From assembly GCA_029777335.1 (NCBI GenBank), contig JAKOSN010000020.1:1-64000 (forward strand): a stretch of DNA of 64,000 nucleotides, in the 5' to 3' direction. Origin of the DNA: Planctomycetota bacterium. GTDB lineage: Bacteria > Planctomycetota > Planctomycetia > Gemmatales > Gemmataceae. The notes beneath the pieces are model-generated. The model did no database searches. It was not told the origin of the DNA and was given only the letters and a program-made list of their open reading frames with translations. The number at the start of each line of letters is the position of its first letter. The first letter of the stretch is position 1. Shown one piece after another: positions 50,462 to 58,378 of this stretch. The translations under genes and the position numbers were made by a program.

Positions 50462-51033
50462 AGCCCGGTCACTCCCTCTCTCCCTTCCGCGCCGCAATCA
50501 GCAGAGGCGGGCGGAATATCCCAGAGGAGACGCTACCACGTCTTCCCTGGCAATCGAGCAGCTTCGCGCTTCGGGCGCTGAGCAGCCTCCAGGATCGCTC
50601 CAAGGGTCCCTTCCTGTGCATCTATCCATCCGTCGCAGTTTTCCCGTCTGAAGTCAAGCCGAATCCGGGAAAAGTCGCTGCTCGCTCGGTACGATCAGGC
50701 AATTCCTGACTGAGCCCTCTTTCCCGCTTCCACCCTTCATGCTACGCACAGTGCGCGCCCGCGTCTGCCTCAATCCCCTTGGTCCCGCCCCTGGGAGTTC
50801 AGGGAAGCACCGCTCTGGTTACACCTTCTTACAACAGGGAGCCACTGCACAGGGAAGTTGTTGCAAGAACGCCGTGGCTTGCTGCCTCCAGGAGAAAGAA
50901 CACCCTCATTCTCAAACAATTGTCAAATATTAGCTTACGATAATTATCTTCTCTCCAATACGAATTGGCATCGCGATTGCTTGAAATTCACACGTTCCCA
51001 GATGAGAAGAAGCCAACTGAGGGGGTGTGAACC
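50462..51033. other. Long region upstream of the sigma-54 gene
   Basis: 572 nt. The 3' end holds the sigma-54 promoter; the ~100 nt before it are AT-rich compared with the flanks (caaatattagcttacgataa), where an enhancer-binding activator and bending proteins would be expected. No gene seen. Confidence 0.5.
50966..50983 (+). promoter_or_regulatory. Sigma-54 promoter
   Basis: TTGGCATcgcgaTTGCTT with the invariant GG (50968-50969) and GC (50980-50981) exactly 10 nt apart, the -24/-12 layout. Start of transcription expected near 50993, ~40 nt before ATG 51034. Confidence 0.7.
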
Positions 51034-51234
51034 ATGAGCCAGCGCCAGATGAACCTATTGTGGCTCAAGGATCTCCTGGAACATCTTGGTCAATGTCGTC
51101 AGCGCCTGGAGTGGGCCGAGGACCGTGAAACGGTCCATTTACTGTGTGAAACCATGCTCAGCGATCTCGATCGTTGCAAACGCCTCTGTGAGGCAATGCA
51201 CCGCCGATCCGGCGTGCATGAAGTGAAATCCTGA
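51034..51234 (+). CDS. Small helical protein driven by sigma-54
   Basis: 66 residues, ATG 51034 with AGGGGG 8 nt upstream. Predicted as two amphipathic helices (LLWLKDLLEHLGQCRQRLEWA and TVHLLCETMLSDLDRCKRLCEAMHRR) with four Cys, no membrane helix. No family recognised. It is the only gene behind a near-ideal sigma-54 promoter and is ended by a strong terminator, so it forms its own transcript. Role unknown; the four Cys could bind metal or form disulphides. Confidence 0.7.
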   Translation: MSQRQMNLLWLKDLLEHLGQCRQRLEWAEDRETVHLLCETMLSDLDRCKRLCEAMHRRSGVHEVKS

Positions 51235-51315
51235 AATCACCTGTTTTCCTTCCTCAGGTCACTCCTCGGGGTGGCCTCACACCACGACCCAATTCCCGCT
51301 ACCCATCCTACTCGC

Positions 51316-51341
51316 ACCGGCGACGCCGCAACGTCGCCGGT
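51316..51341 (+). terminator. Terminator between convergent genes
   Basis: Perfect 10-bp stem accggcgacg (51316-51325) and cgtcgccggt (51332-51341), loop ccgcaa, followed by a T-rich stretch; opposing stop at 51356. Confidence 0.8.
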
Positions 51342-51355
51342 GTCGACTCTTTTAC

Positions 51356-52933
51356 TCAGGGTCCGCTGACCTGTTCGAGAAACGCGCGCAGTGACGCTTC
51401 GGGATAGAGACAGAAGGCATAATCGCGTCGTTGCAGGATGGCATTCACATGGTCGAGTTGGCCTTGCACGGCGAGCAGTTCGCGCACGCGCTCCTGTTCG
51501 AGGCGCACTGCCGGTTGTAACCGCGCAGTCAGTTCCCGCAGCAGCCGCCAGCGTTGTCGACGGTGGTGGCGCTCCGTGGGTTGTTCCCCCATCACCCGCT
51601 GCTTTTCCTCAACCACCGCGCGAATCGCCGAATCGCCTGTCTTTGCAGGCAAATGCCGTTGCGGATTGAACTGTAAATCCCGCAACAGAGAGGCAAGGCG
51701 CTTCCGCTCGGCATGCGCTGCCGGGAATGCGGGCAAGGGAAGACGCAGCGTCCCAGTCAGCACCATGAAACGGGGAGGCTCAATTCCGTGAACACGACGA
51801 ATCAGTTCATCGGTCAGTTCGTCGTACTTCCCTCCCCCTAACCCATGCACAAAAAGATCGCCAAAAAATAAGCGGGCGAAAAGCGTGTTGGTCAGTGCGC
51901 GCGGCCGCACCTTCCACCCCTCTCGCTCCAGCCCTTGCCAGCTATCCAGAAAGCGTTCGACGGCTCCAGCGTGCCACGGCAACGTGGGCCAGCGATCTTG
52001 CCCCACGCGCAGGGCAATTCCCCCCTCGCAAGGCCGCGCAAACAAGCGTCCGCGCCCGCTCTCTCCTCTCCGCCAACCCCAGAAAGGCAATTCAAACCAG
52101 TCGTCCTGTCGCTGCAGATCCGGTACAGGATGCTGCGAACTCCTCAGACGATGACGTCGCCGATATTCCTGAACAATCTGGTTGTACAAACCATGCCAGC
52201 GGGGCAGATCGGCGACGATCGAACCCACCAGGAGCGCAAAGGCACGCGTGCGGCAGAGATGGCTCACCGGCACTTCCAGCGAAGCGCCATCCCATTGTCG
52301 CTCCAGCTCACGGCGCGCCCCGGCAAACCGCTCTCCCAGTTGTGCGGTGCGCTTTCTCTGGTGCACCACGAGCGACCAGAATTCCTGCAGCACCGGCTCA
52401 AACGGCCAGAAAAGACCAAGCCGAGAAGGAAGGTCCGCGAACAGCGATTCGTTGTGAACCGTGTACTCCTCCCACGGCACGCCCAGCCGGCCATTGTCAA
52501 AAGGGGTCGAGGCAATGTGCGCTTGTTGGCGTTCCAGGTGAAACTCCGGCCAGCGCAAACTGAGCGACTTGATGGCGTCGTAATCGACAATGAGATGAAG
52601 CGGCACTGCCCCGGCTCGGCGCGCAAGTCCCCGAACTGCGAAGTTCTTGATCCACACCCCGGGATGGTACAACTCTGGTTGATGCCCGGTGACCACCACC
52701 CGCGCAGAGGGATATGCAGGAGGATTCTCGCCCGCCGCGCGCATGTAGGCGTGCGCAGCGGCGAGTACCTCTTCCCGCGCCAGTTGCCTTACCTCGCGCC
52801 AGGGGATCCCCAGAAGGGCGTGGGGCAACCGTTCGAGTTGCTGGTGGTTTCGGTCGAGCACTTCGCCCCCCTGCTCCAGGGGCGGGTCGGCAACGACCGC
52901 TCCATTGGCAACGGGCACCTGGACGGCGCTCAC
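51356..52933 (-). CDS. BshC-like protein of unknown function
   Basis: 525 residues. Start GTG 52933 overlaps the glycosyltransferase stop (GTGA) with AGGA 8 nt upstream. The clearest motif is RVVVTGHQPELYHPGVWIKNFA (near residue 80), which resembles the TGQQ-x-GLF-x-GP-hydrophobic motif of the bacillithiol enzyme BshC. Further on are HLIVDYDAIKSLSLRWP, NTLFARLFFGDLFVHGLGGGKYDELTDELIRR and a C-terminal helical segment (EKQRVMG to VRELLAVQGQLDHVNAIL). The similarity to BshC is by eye and partial; the reaction is not known. Translational coupling to a GT2 gene suggests a joint role. Confidence 0.6.
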   Translation of the reverse strand: MSAVQVPVANGAVVADPPLEQGGEVLDRNHQQLERLPHALLGIPWREVRQLAREEVLAAAHAYMRAAGENPPAYPSARVVVTGHQPELYHPGVWIKNFAVRGLARRAGAVPLHLIVDYDAIKSLSLRWPEFHLERQQAHIASTPFDNGRLGVPWEEYTVHNESLFADLPSRLGLFWPFEPVLQEFWSLVVHQRKRTAQLGERFAGARRELERQWDGASLEVPVSHLCRTRAFALLVGSIVADLPRWHGLYNQIVQEYRRRHRLRSSQHPVPDLQRQDDWFELPFWGWRRGESGRGRLFARPCEGGIALRVGQDRWPTLPWHAGAVERFLDSWQGLEREGWKVRPRALTNTLFARLFFGDLFVHGLGGGKYDELTDELIRRVHGIEPPRFMVLTGTLRLPLPAFPAAHAERKRLASLLRDLQFNPQRHLPAKTGDSAIRAVVEEKQRVMGEQPTERHHRRQRWRLLRELTARLQPAVRLEQERVRELLAVQGQLDHVNAILQRRDYAFCLYPEASLRAFLEQVSGP

Positions 52934-53685
52934 GAACAGTTCCTCGCGGTGCACACTGACCAGGGACAAAGCTCGCTCGGCGACATCGTCAGCAAGCCGC
53001 ACTCGCGGGCCGCATTGGTGATCACGCTCTGATAGTAGGCCAGCCGTTGCTGGGCATCGTCGAGCACCCCGCCAAAGGCTCGGTTCGGATCGAGGTACAA
53101 CCGGGGGACTGCCACTTCCTTGATGCGCAACTTGAGCGCTGCCGCCTGCACCCACAGCTGCAACGGCATCCCCCACGCTGTCTCGGTGATGCGCAGCCGT
53201 TCCAGCGCCTGTCGTCGGTAGGCCTTGAACCCGCAGAAGGCATCGGTCAGGTGCAACCCGAACCGGCAGTTCAGTTCGGTTGTCACCTGCTCGTTGATGC
53301 GCCGGCGATCATGGGGCGCGATGGTGTCCTGCCGAAAATCACGCAGATAGCGACTTCCCGAGACGATATCCGCATCGTCGAGTGCTTCCAGCAGCACCGG
53401 AATTCGCGAGGGTTCATGCTGGCCGTCACAATCCATTGTCACCAGGACGTCATAATCGTGCGCCAGAGTAAAGGCGAAGGCCGAGATGAGGGCTGCCCCG
53501 TAGCCCCGGTTCTGTGGATGGGTCACCACGTGTAACTCGGTCTGCTGGGCGAGCAATTCTGCGGTCCGATCTGTTGAGCCATCGTTGATGACCAGGAGAT
53601 GAGGACTGTAACGCCGCACCTCGTGCAGCACATTCTCCAGATGGCGCTCCTCATTGTAGACCGGGATGGCAGTTAACATTTTCAT
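52930..53685 (-). CDS. Family 2 glycosyltransferase (DPM1/DolP-mannosyl type)
   Basis: 251 residues from ATG 53685 (ATG 53679 also possible), GGAGG 11 nt upstream. GT-A fold: MLTAIPVYNEERHLENVL, LLVINDGSTDRT, NRGYGAALISAFAFT, VLVTMDCDGQHEP (metal-binding DxD), DIVSGSRY, then LTDAFCGFKAYRR and GMPLQLWVQAA. No C-terminal membrane helices, so it resembles soluble polyprenyl-phosphate or WfgS-like sugar transferases. Donor and acceptor unknown. First gene of a two-gene unit with the BshC-like gene. Confidence 0.88.
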   Translation of the reverse strand: MKMLTAIPVYNEERHLENVLHEVRRYSPHLLVINDGSTDRTAELLAQQTELHVVTHPQNRGYGAALISAFAFTLAHDYDVLVTMDCDGQHEPSRIPVLLEALDDADIVSGSRYLRDFRQDTIAPHDRRRINEQVTTELNCRFGLHLTDAFCGFKAYRRQALERLRITETAWGMPLQLWVQAAALKLRIKEVAVPRLYLDPNRAFGGVLDDAQQRLAYYQSVITNAARECGLLTMSPSELCPWSVCTARNCS

Positions 53686-53844
53686 GAGCCGAGAATCCTC
53701 CAGCGCAGGGGGGAGCCACATCTCTGCTCCATTTTAAGGGGACCTCGCGCAGAATGTCAAAACCGTGTCACGCAGCGAATGCCCCTGCCTCCCCCTCGGA
53801 GTCGCCCCATCCTACCAGATCGAAGCCAGTCAGGGAACAAAAGA

Positions 53845-54711
53845 TCAGTAAAGCAGACGGGCCAACTTGCTGCGATACTCGTCGGCCAGCGGATGCGCTT
53901 GCCCGATGGCGTAGAAGATCTGCACCATCGCCTCGCGCACCTTGCCGCTCGCCAGTTTGAAATCGCGCTCCCCGGCAGAGAGCAACATCTCCAGGGCTTC
54001 CTTGTGCTTGCTGGCCTTGGCCAGGGCACACCCCAGCTCATAGCGCAACTCGGCATTCTCCGGCTCGCGTTGCAGCTGGGCGCGCAACTGCGTTTCGTTC
54101 TGATCCGCGGGAGCCATATGCTTGAGCGAGAGCACACTCAGCAGACGCTGCGCCTCGGCGCCCAGTTCGCCTTCCACCCCCACCGGATCGAGGAGTTCTG
54201 GCACCTCGGTATCCTTCCCTGCCGCCACAAGGAGTCGCGCCAGCCCCACACGCGCGGCGTCCAGGGTGGGTTCCTGGGCGAGAATCTGCCGATAGAGCGT
54301 CTCGGCCTTGGCCGGATTCTCGGTCTCCAGTTTCTGGGCCTCTTGCAATTTGGTCTCGGCCGGACTGAAGGCGATTCGATCGAGGAAATCCCGCAGGTGT
54401 TCCTCGGGAAGCACCCCGTTGAACTCCAGAATGACCTGTCCCCCGCGAATCGCCTTGACGGCTGGAATGGCGTTGATGCCGAACGCCTGCGCCAGCGCCT
54501 GGGCTTCCTCAACATTCACCTTTCCCAGCAGCACCTCTCCCTGCCGGGCAGTAATCAACCGTTCCAGTACCGGAGTGAGGGCGCGACACGGTCCACACCA
54601 CTCGGCCCAGAAATCGAGAACTACCGGGGTGCGATGCGATCGCTCCACCACCGCTGTTTCAAAGTTCTCTTCGGTAACCTCGAAGATCCAGGAAGAGGCA
54701 GAAGGTTTCAT
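53845..54711 (-). CDS. cnoX: Thioredoxin-TPR co-chaperone (CnoX/YbbN-like)
   Basis: 288 residues from ATG 54711; the open frame continues to 54828 inside the aminotransferase gene and is not used. Thioredoxin fold ~8-110: TPVVLDFWAEWCGPCRALTPVLERL with the WCGPC active site, NVEEAQALAQAFGINAIPAV (cis-Pro). TPR-like helices ~120-285: LYRQILAQEPTLDAARVGLARLLVAAGK, LRYELGCALAKASKHKEALEMLL. CnoX holds oxidised substrates for refolding; here CGPC is complete, so redox activity is likely. Last gene of the operon with the aminotransferase and TIM barrel. Confidence 0.88.
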   Translation of the reverse strand: MKPSASSWIFEVTEENFETAVVERSHRTPVVLDFWAEWCGPCRALTPVLERLITARQGEVLLGKVNVEEAQALAQAFGINAIPAVKAIRGGQVILEFNGVLPEEHLRDFLDRIAFSPAETKLQEAQKLETENPAKAETLYRQILAQEPTLDAARVGLARLLVAAGKDTEVPELLDPVGVEGELGAEAQRLLSVLSLKHMAPADQNETQLRAQLQREPENAELRYELGCALAKASKHKEALEMLLSAGERDFKLASGKVREAMVQIFYAIGQAHPLADEYRSKLARLLY

Positions 54712-54736
54712 GGAGCCCCCGCGCGTGATGGTTCGC

Positions 54737-55930
54737 TCAATTGAGGAGATCGGGCAACGCCTGTACCAACCGATCGATCTCCTCACAGGTATTGTAGAAG
54801 TGCGTGGAGACCCGGAGGAGCAATCCATAAGGCCGCTCGATGATCGGGGCCTCGATCCGATGCCCTTCCCAGAGCCGTCGCCGCAGGATTTGCGGATCCG
54901 TGCTGGTGGGGAGATGGAAAGCCGTCAGCGAGCCGTGGAGCGCTGGATGCGTGGGGGTGGCCAGTTTCAGCCTCTGGTCCTGGCCCAGACGCTGGCGAAC
55001 ATGGCAACCCAGTTCCTCCATCCGCCCACGGATCGCTTGCCAACCCAGCCGCTCCTGAAAAGCCAGCGCCTCGGGCACCGCCAGCCAGGGCGAGGGATCA
55101 CGCGTCCCCTCAAACTCCAGGAAGCGTATGCGCGGCGTCGAGCCAAATTCGTCCGGCTCATCGCGTCGGGTGTGCTCGTGCTGCCACCCCCAGCTCACCT
55201 GCAACGGTTGCAGACGATCTTCCTGTCCGGCGCCAAGATAAAGAAATCCCGATCCCGTCGGCGCCAGCAGCCACTTGTGGCAATTGGAGCCGTAAAAATC
55301 GCACCCCAGCGCATCGAGGTGCAGAGGGACCATCGCCAGCGCATGCGCTCCATCAACCACGGTGAGAATCCCTCGTGCCCGGGCGGCGGCACAGAGTTCG
55401 CGTGCAGGGAGCACCATCCCCGTGGGGGAGAGCACGTGACTGAAAAAGAGCAGGCGCGTGCGCGGCGTCATCGCCCGGATGGCGGCCTGGACAATTTCCT
55501 CTGGGTCATCAGGATCAATCGGGAGAGGAAAAGTGCGAATAGTCAACCCCTGGCGCTGGGCTGCGCGTTCCCAGCACCAGTGCATCGCTCCATATTCGTG
55601 ATCACTGAGCAGAATGTCGCCCGGCGCGGCCAGACGCAAGGACGAGGCGACCAGGTTGATGGCGGTCGTCACGTTCGCAGTAAAAACCAGCCGTTGCGGG
55701 GTGGTGCCGACAAACTCTGCCAGGCGCGACCGTGCCTGCCACAGCAACGGCGGCGCCGTGCGCAGCAGAAAATTCATTGGTTCCGCCGCCAGTTCCTGAC
55801 GCAACTGGGTGACACGGGCGAAGACTGAGCGCGGCAACGGTCCAAACGAACCGGTGTTCAGATTGATCACCGTGGGGTCGAGAAGCATCTCGGCCCGCGC
55901 CTGTTGCCAGTTGAGGGGTTCCATGGTCAT
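54737..55930 (-). CDS. Class V aminotransferase (isopenicillin-N epimerase/cysteine desulfurase-like)
   Basis: 397 residues. PLP fold type I: VINLNTGSFGPLPRSV, FTANVTTAINLVASSL, SDHEYGAMHWCWERAA, FFSHVLSPTGMVLPARELCAAA, VVDGAHALAMVPLHLDALG (PLP Asp/His), FYGSNCHKWLLAPTGSGFLYL (Schiff-base Lys), FEGTRDPSPWLAVPEAL, RVSTHFYNTCEEI. The sequence is closer to epimerase-like members than to IscS. Substrate unknown. Start ATG 55930 overlaps the TIM-barrel stop (ATGA); ATG 55924 is an alternative. Part of a three-gene operon. Confidence 0.88.
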   Translation of the reverse strand: MTMEPLNWQQARAEMLLDPTVINLNTGSFGPLPRSVFARVTQLRQELAAEPMNFLLRTAPPLLWQARSRLAEFVGTTPQRLVFTANVTTAINLVASSLRLAAPGDILLSDHEYGAMHWCWERAAQRQGLTIRTFPLPIDPDDPEEIVQAAIRAMTPRTRLLFFSHVLSPTGMVLPARELCAAARARGILTVVDGAHALAMVPLHLDALGCDFYGSNCHKWLLAPTGSGFLYLGAGQEDRLQPLQVSWGWQHEHTRRDEPDEFGSTPRIRFLEFEGTRDPSPWLAVPEALAFQERLGWQAIRGRMEELGCHVRQRLGQDQRLKLATPTHPALHGSLTAFHLPTSTDPQILRRRLWEGHRIEAPIIERPYGLLLRVSTHFYNTCEEIDRLVQALPDLLN

Positions 55931-56871
55931 TCCAGGCTGGTCTGCACGACGTGTTTCATCTTCGCCAGCCCGGTTTTCGCCACCTCAAGCGGATCCTGCT
56001 TGTAATACTCGGGGTTAAAGAGTTCCAGCGAGAGCACCCCATGAAACCCCGCAGCACGCAACCCCTGGAAGATCGTTTTCCACGGCGCAATGCCATCCCC
56101 AGGATAGACCCGATCGCGATCGGCGATCTTCGCCCGGGTGGGATTTTTGGGATAATCGTTGAGGTGGAAGATCTGAATGGCGTCCGGGCTGAGCAGATGA
56201 AGGCCCAGGAAATCCGAGCCGCCCTTGTAGAGATGGTAAACATCGGGAAGGATGCAGGCGCGCGGATGCCCGCTTTCGACTGCCACCAGTGCGGTTTCGC
56301 CCAGCCGCCCCAGTGCCTTCGAGAACCCCCACACCTCCACCTGCGGCACGACTCCCATCTTGTCGCCAACTTCCAGCAAGGCCCGATAGCGCTCGGCTGC
56401 TTTCAGGAGGTTCAGGTTCGCCTGATCGGTGGCCCCGGCAGGAGGCGCCGCCAGCCGTTTTCCTCCCAGTTGCAATACCAGATCCATGCACCGCCGCGCT
56501 TCTTCCAACCCCTGCTTCCGTTTGGCGTCGTCGTCCACCACCCAGGTGGGAAAACCGATGGCGTCCTCGACCGTGAGACCATGATCGCGAATGCGCTTGG
56601 CCAGATCCTTCAGGTTTCCCCCTTCCTGGACGTAGCGATCGATCTCGTTGATCCACGGTTCGATGGCCTGGTAACCGGCCTTCGCCACGATGTCCACCAC
56701 CTCGGGGAGAGGACGCTTCTGGCCACGAATCGTGCTGGTGTTGAAACAGAAGGTGAACGAGTCCCGAGGAGAACGTGGAGGGGCGGCCACCAGCGCAGAC
56801 GGACCGAGGCTCGCGGCACCCAGCATGGCGGCGCCTTTTAGCCAGTCACGACGGGACGGTTGCGAATCCAC
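55927..56871 (-). CDS. Tat-exported sugar phosphate isomerase/epimerase-like TIM barrel
   Basis: 314 residues from GTG 56871 (GAGG about 9 nt upstream). Tat signal SRRDWLKGAAMLGAASLGPSAL. Xylose-isomerase-like barrel: FTFCFNTSTIRGQ, AGYQAIEPWINEID, QLGGKRLAAPPAG, VPQVEVWGFSKALG, ACILPDVYHLYKGGSDF, IQIFHLNDYPKNP, GFHGVLSLELFNPEYY. The metal set (Glu in IEPW and VEVWG, Asp in LPDVYH, His in FHLNDY, Glu in LSLELF) is visible. First gene of the operon with the class V aminotransferase and CnoX; the exported and cytoplasmic products may not share a pathway. Confidence 0.88.
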   Translation of the reverse strand: MDSQPSRRDWLKGAAMLGAASLGPSALVAAPPRSPRDSFTFCFNTSTIRGQKRPLPEVVDIVAKAGYQAIEPWINEIDRYVQEGGNLKDLAKRIRDHGLTVEDAIGFPTWVVDDDAKRKQGLEEARRCMDLVLQLGGKRLAAPPAGATDQANLNLLKAAERYRALLEVGDKMGVVPQVEVWGFSKALGRLGETALVAVESGHPRACILPDVYHLYKGGSDFLGLHLLSPDAIQIFHLNDYPKNPTRAKIADRDRVYPGDGIAPWKTIFQGLRAAGFHGVLSLELFNPEYYKQDPLEVAKTGLAKMKHVVQTSLE

Positions 56872-57002
56872 GGCGAGGCTCCTCTCAGTTGCGCGCAAGA
56901 TACAGGATCGCATGCACCGGGCAGATTCTGGTATATTCCTACAGAGTATCGCTCGCGAAGGCCAAGCGCCTCTCCTGGCAGTGCTGTGCAAGGGAAGCCT
57001 CG

Positions 57003-58214
57003 ATGCATTCCTCGACTCGTCCTTCTCGAATCCTCGTCTGTGCCGGCGAGGAAGCGCTTTTGCGTGAACTCTGCCGGCAGGTCGAGGAACAGGGCCACCA
57101 TCCCACTGCCCGCCTGTTCGGAAGTGAGCAAGCAGACGAGGGACGCGGCTATCATCTGGTGCTGATCGAACCAGGGACCTCTCCCCTGCTCGCGCTGGAG
57201 TGTTGCCGCCAGTTGCGTACCCAGATGATGGACACCTTTGTGCCCATCCTGCTCATCACGTCCGATCACAGCCCGGAGATGCGCACGGCGGGGCTGGAGG
57301 CGGGGGCCGATGCCTACATGTTGCGTCCCTTCATGCCGGCAGAATTCCAGGCGCAGCTGCAAGCGTTGTTGCGTATCAAGGCAACCAACGATCGGTTGCT
57401 GGAGCGCACGGCGGAAGTGCACCACATGAACAAGCGTCTGCAACAGGCCTATGCGCAGATCGATCAGGAGCTACGGTTGGCGCGTCGGCTTCAGCTGGGC
57501 TTTCTCCCCCACCACCTCCCCGACGTGCCCCCAGCCCGTTTTGCGGTCCACTATCTCCTTTATGGTCAGGTCGGCGGCGATTTCTACGATGTCTTTCGCC
57601 TGGATGAAAACCACATCGGTTTTTATGTCGCCGACGCCATGGGACATGGCGTTCCCGCCAGTTTGCTCACGATCTTTGTCAAGAAAGGAGTACGCGGTAA
57701 GGAAGTCTTTGGCCAGCAATACCGGCTTCTTCCCCCCCATGAAGTCCTCGCCCAGTTAAACCGCGAGTTGATCGATCAGGACCTGGCGGACATGCCTTTT
57801 ATCACCATGGTCTACGGGCTAATTAACCACAAGGATGGGACCCTGCGCTTCAGTCGTGCCGGCCATCCTTATCCCCTGTTTGTCCCGAGCGTGGGCGACG
57901 TGCGCCTCCTTGAAAACGAAGGGGTGTTACTCGGGGTGCTGGATGCTCAGTTTAGCGAGCAAACGCAGCGCATGCTGCCAGGGGACAAATTGCTGCTGTA
58001 CAGCGACGGGGTCGATGGAGCGCGGTTTGAAAACTGCTCCCCGGGCGTCGACAGCCTGGTCGCATGCGCCGACCGACATCGCGCGTTGCCCGTGCAGGCC
58101 TTTGTGCAGCAACTCGCGCGGGATCTCTTCGGCGGGCCCGCCACACGCAGCGACGATCTTACCTTGCTCGCCCTGGAAATGTGCTCCGAACGCACCCCGC
58201 TCGGGGCGAACTGA
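57003..58214 (+). CDS. Degenerate receiver domain-PP2C (SpoIIE-type) phosphatase
   Basis: 403 residues from ATG 57003 with AAGGGA upstream. Residues ~8-125 follow the receiver fold but lack its phosphorylation site: ILVCAGEEALL has no acidic pair, VLIEPGTS carries Glu56 where the phosphoacceptor Asp belongs, and YMLRPF has Arg for the usual Lys. A coiled linker (~130-165, ERTAEVHHMNKRLQQAYAQIDQELRLARRLQ) joins the phosphatase ~170-400: VGGDFYDVFRL, YVADAMGHGVPASLL, LLLYSDGV, TRSDDLTLLAL. All PP2C metal Asp are present. Such phosphatases act on anti-sigma-factor antagonists; regulation here may be non-canonical. Confidence 0.88.
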   Translation: MHSSTRPSRILVCAGEEALLRELCRQVEEQGHHPTARLFGSEQADEGRGYHLVLIEPGTSPLLALECCRQLRTQMMDTFVPILLITSDHSPEMRTAGLEAGADAYMLRPFMPAEFQAQLQALLRIKATNDRLLERTAEVHHMNKRLQQAYAQIDQELRLARRLQLGFLPHHLPDVPPARFAVHYLLYGQVGGDFYDVFRLDENHIGFYVADAMGHGVPASLLTIFVKKGVRGKEVFGQQYRLLPPHEVLAQLNRELIDQDLADMPFITMVYGLINHKDGTLRFSRAGHPYPLFVPSVGDVRLLENEGVLLGVLDAQFSEQTQRMLPGDKLLLYSDGVDGARFENCSPGVDSLVACADRHRALPVQAFVQQLARDLFGGPATRSDDLTLLALEMCSERTPLGAN

Positions 58215-58273
58215 CCGGACAATCGGCTCCCTCGCGGGGCTGCTTTTCACCTCGCGGCAATCGCCTACCAAGA

Positions 58274-58303
58274 TTGACGACCCAGCGCGAGCGCTGCTAG
58301 ACT
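58274..58303 (+). promoter_or_regulatory. Sigma-70 promoter for the triplicated protein
   Basis: TTGACG (58274-58279), 18-nt spacer, TAGACT (58298-58303), about 75 nt before ATG 58379. Confidence 0.5.
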
Positions 58304-58378
58304 CCTCGCGCAGATCCTGGATCGTTCGCCTGACGCCACGATCAAGCACTCAAAACTCCCCTGTCATTCGAGGAATTC

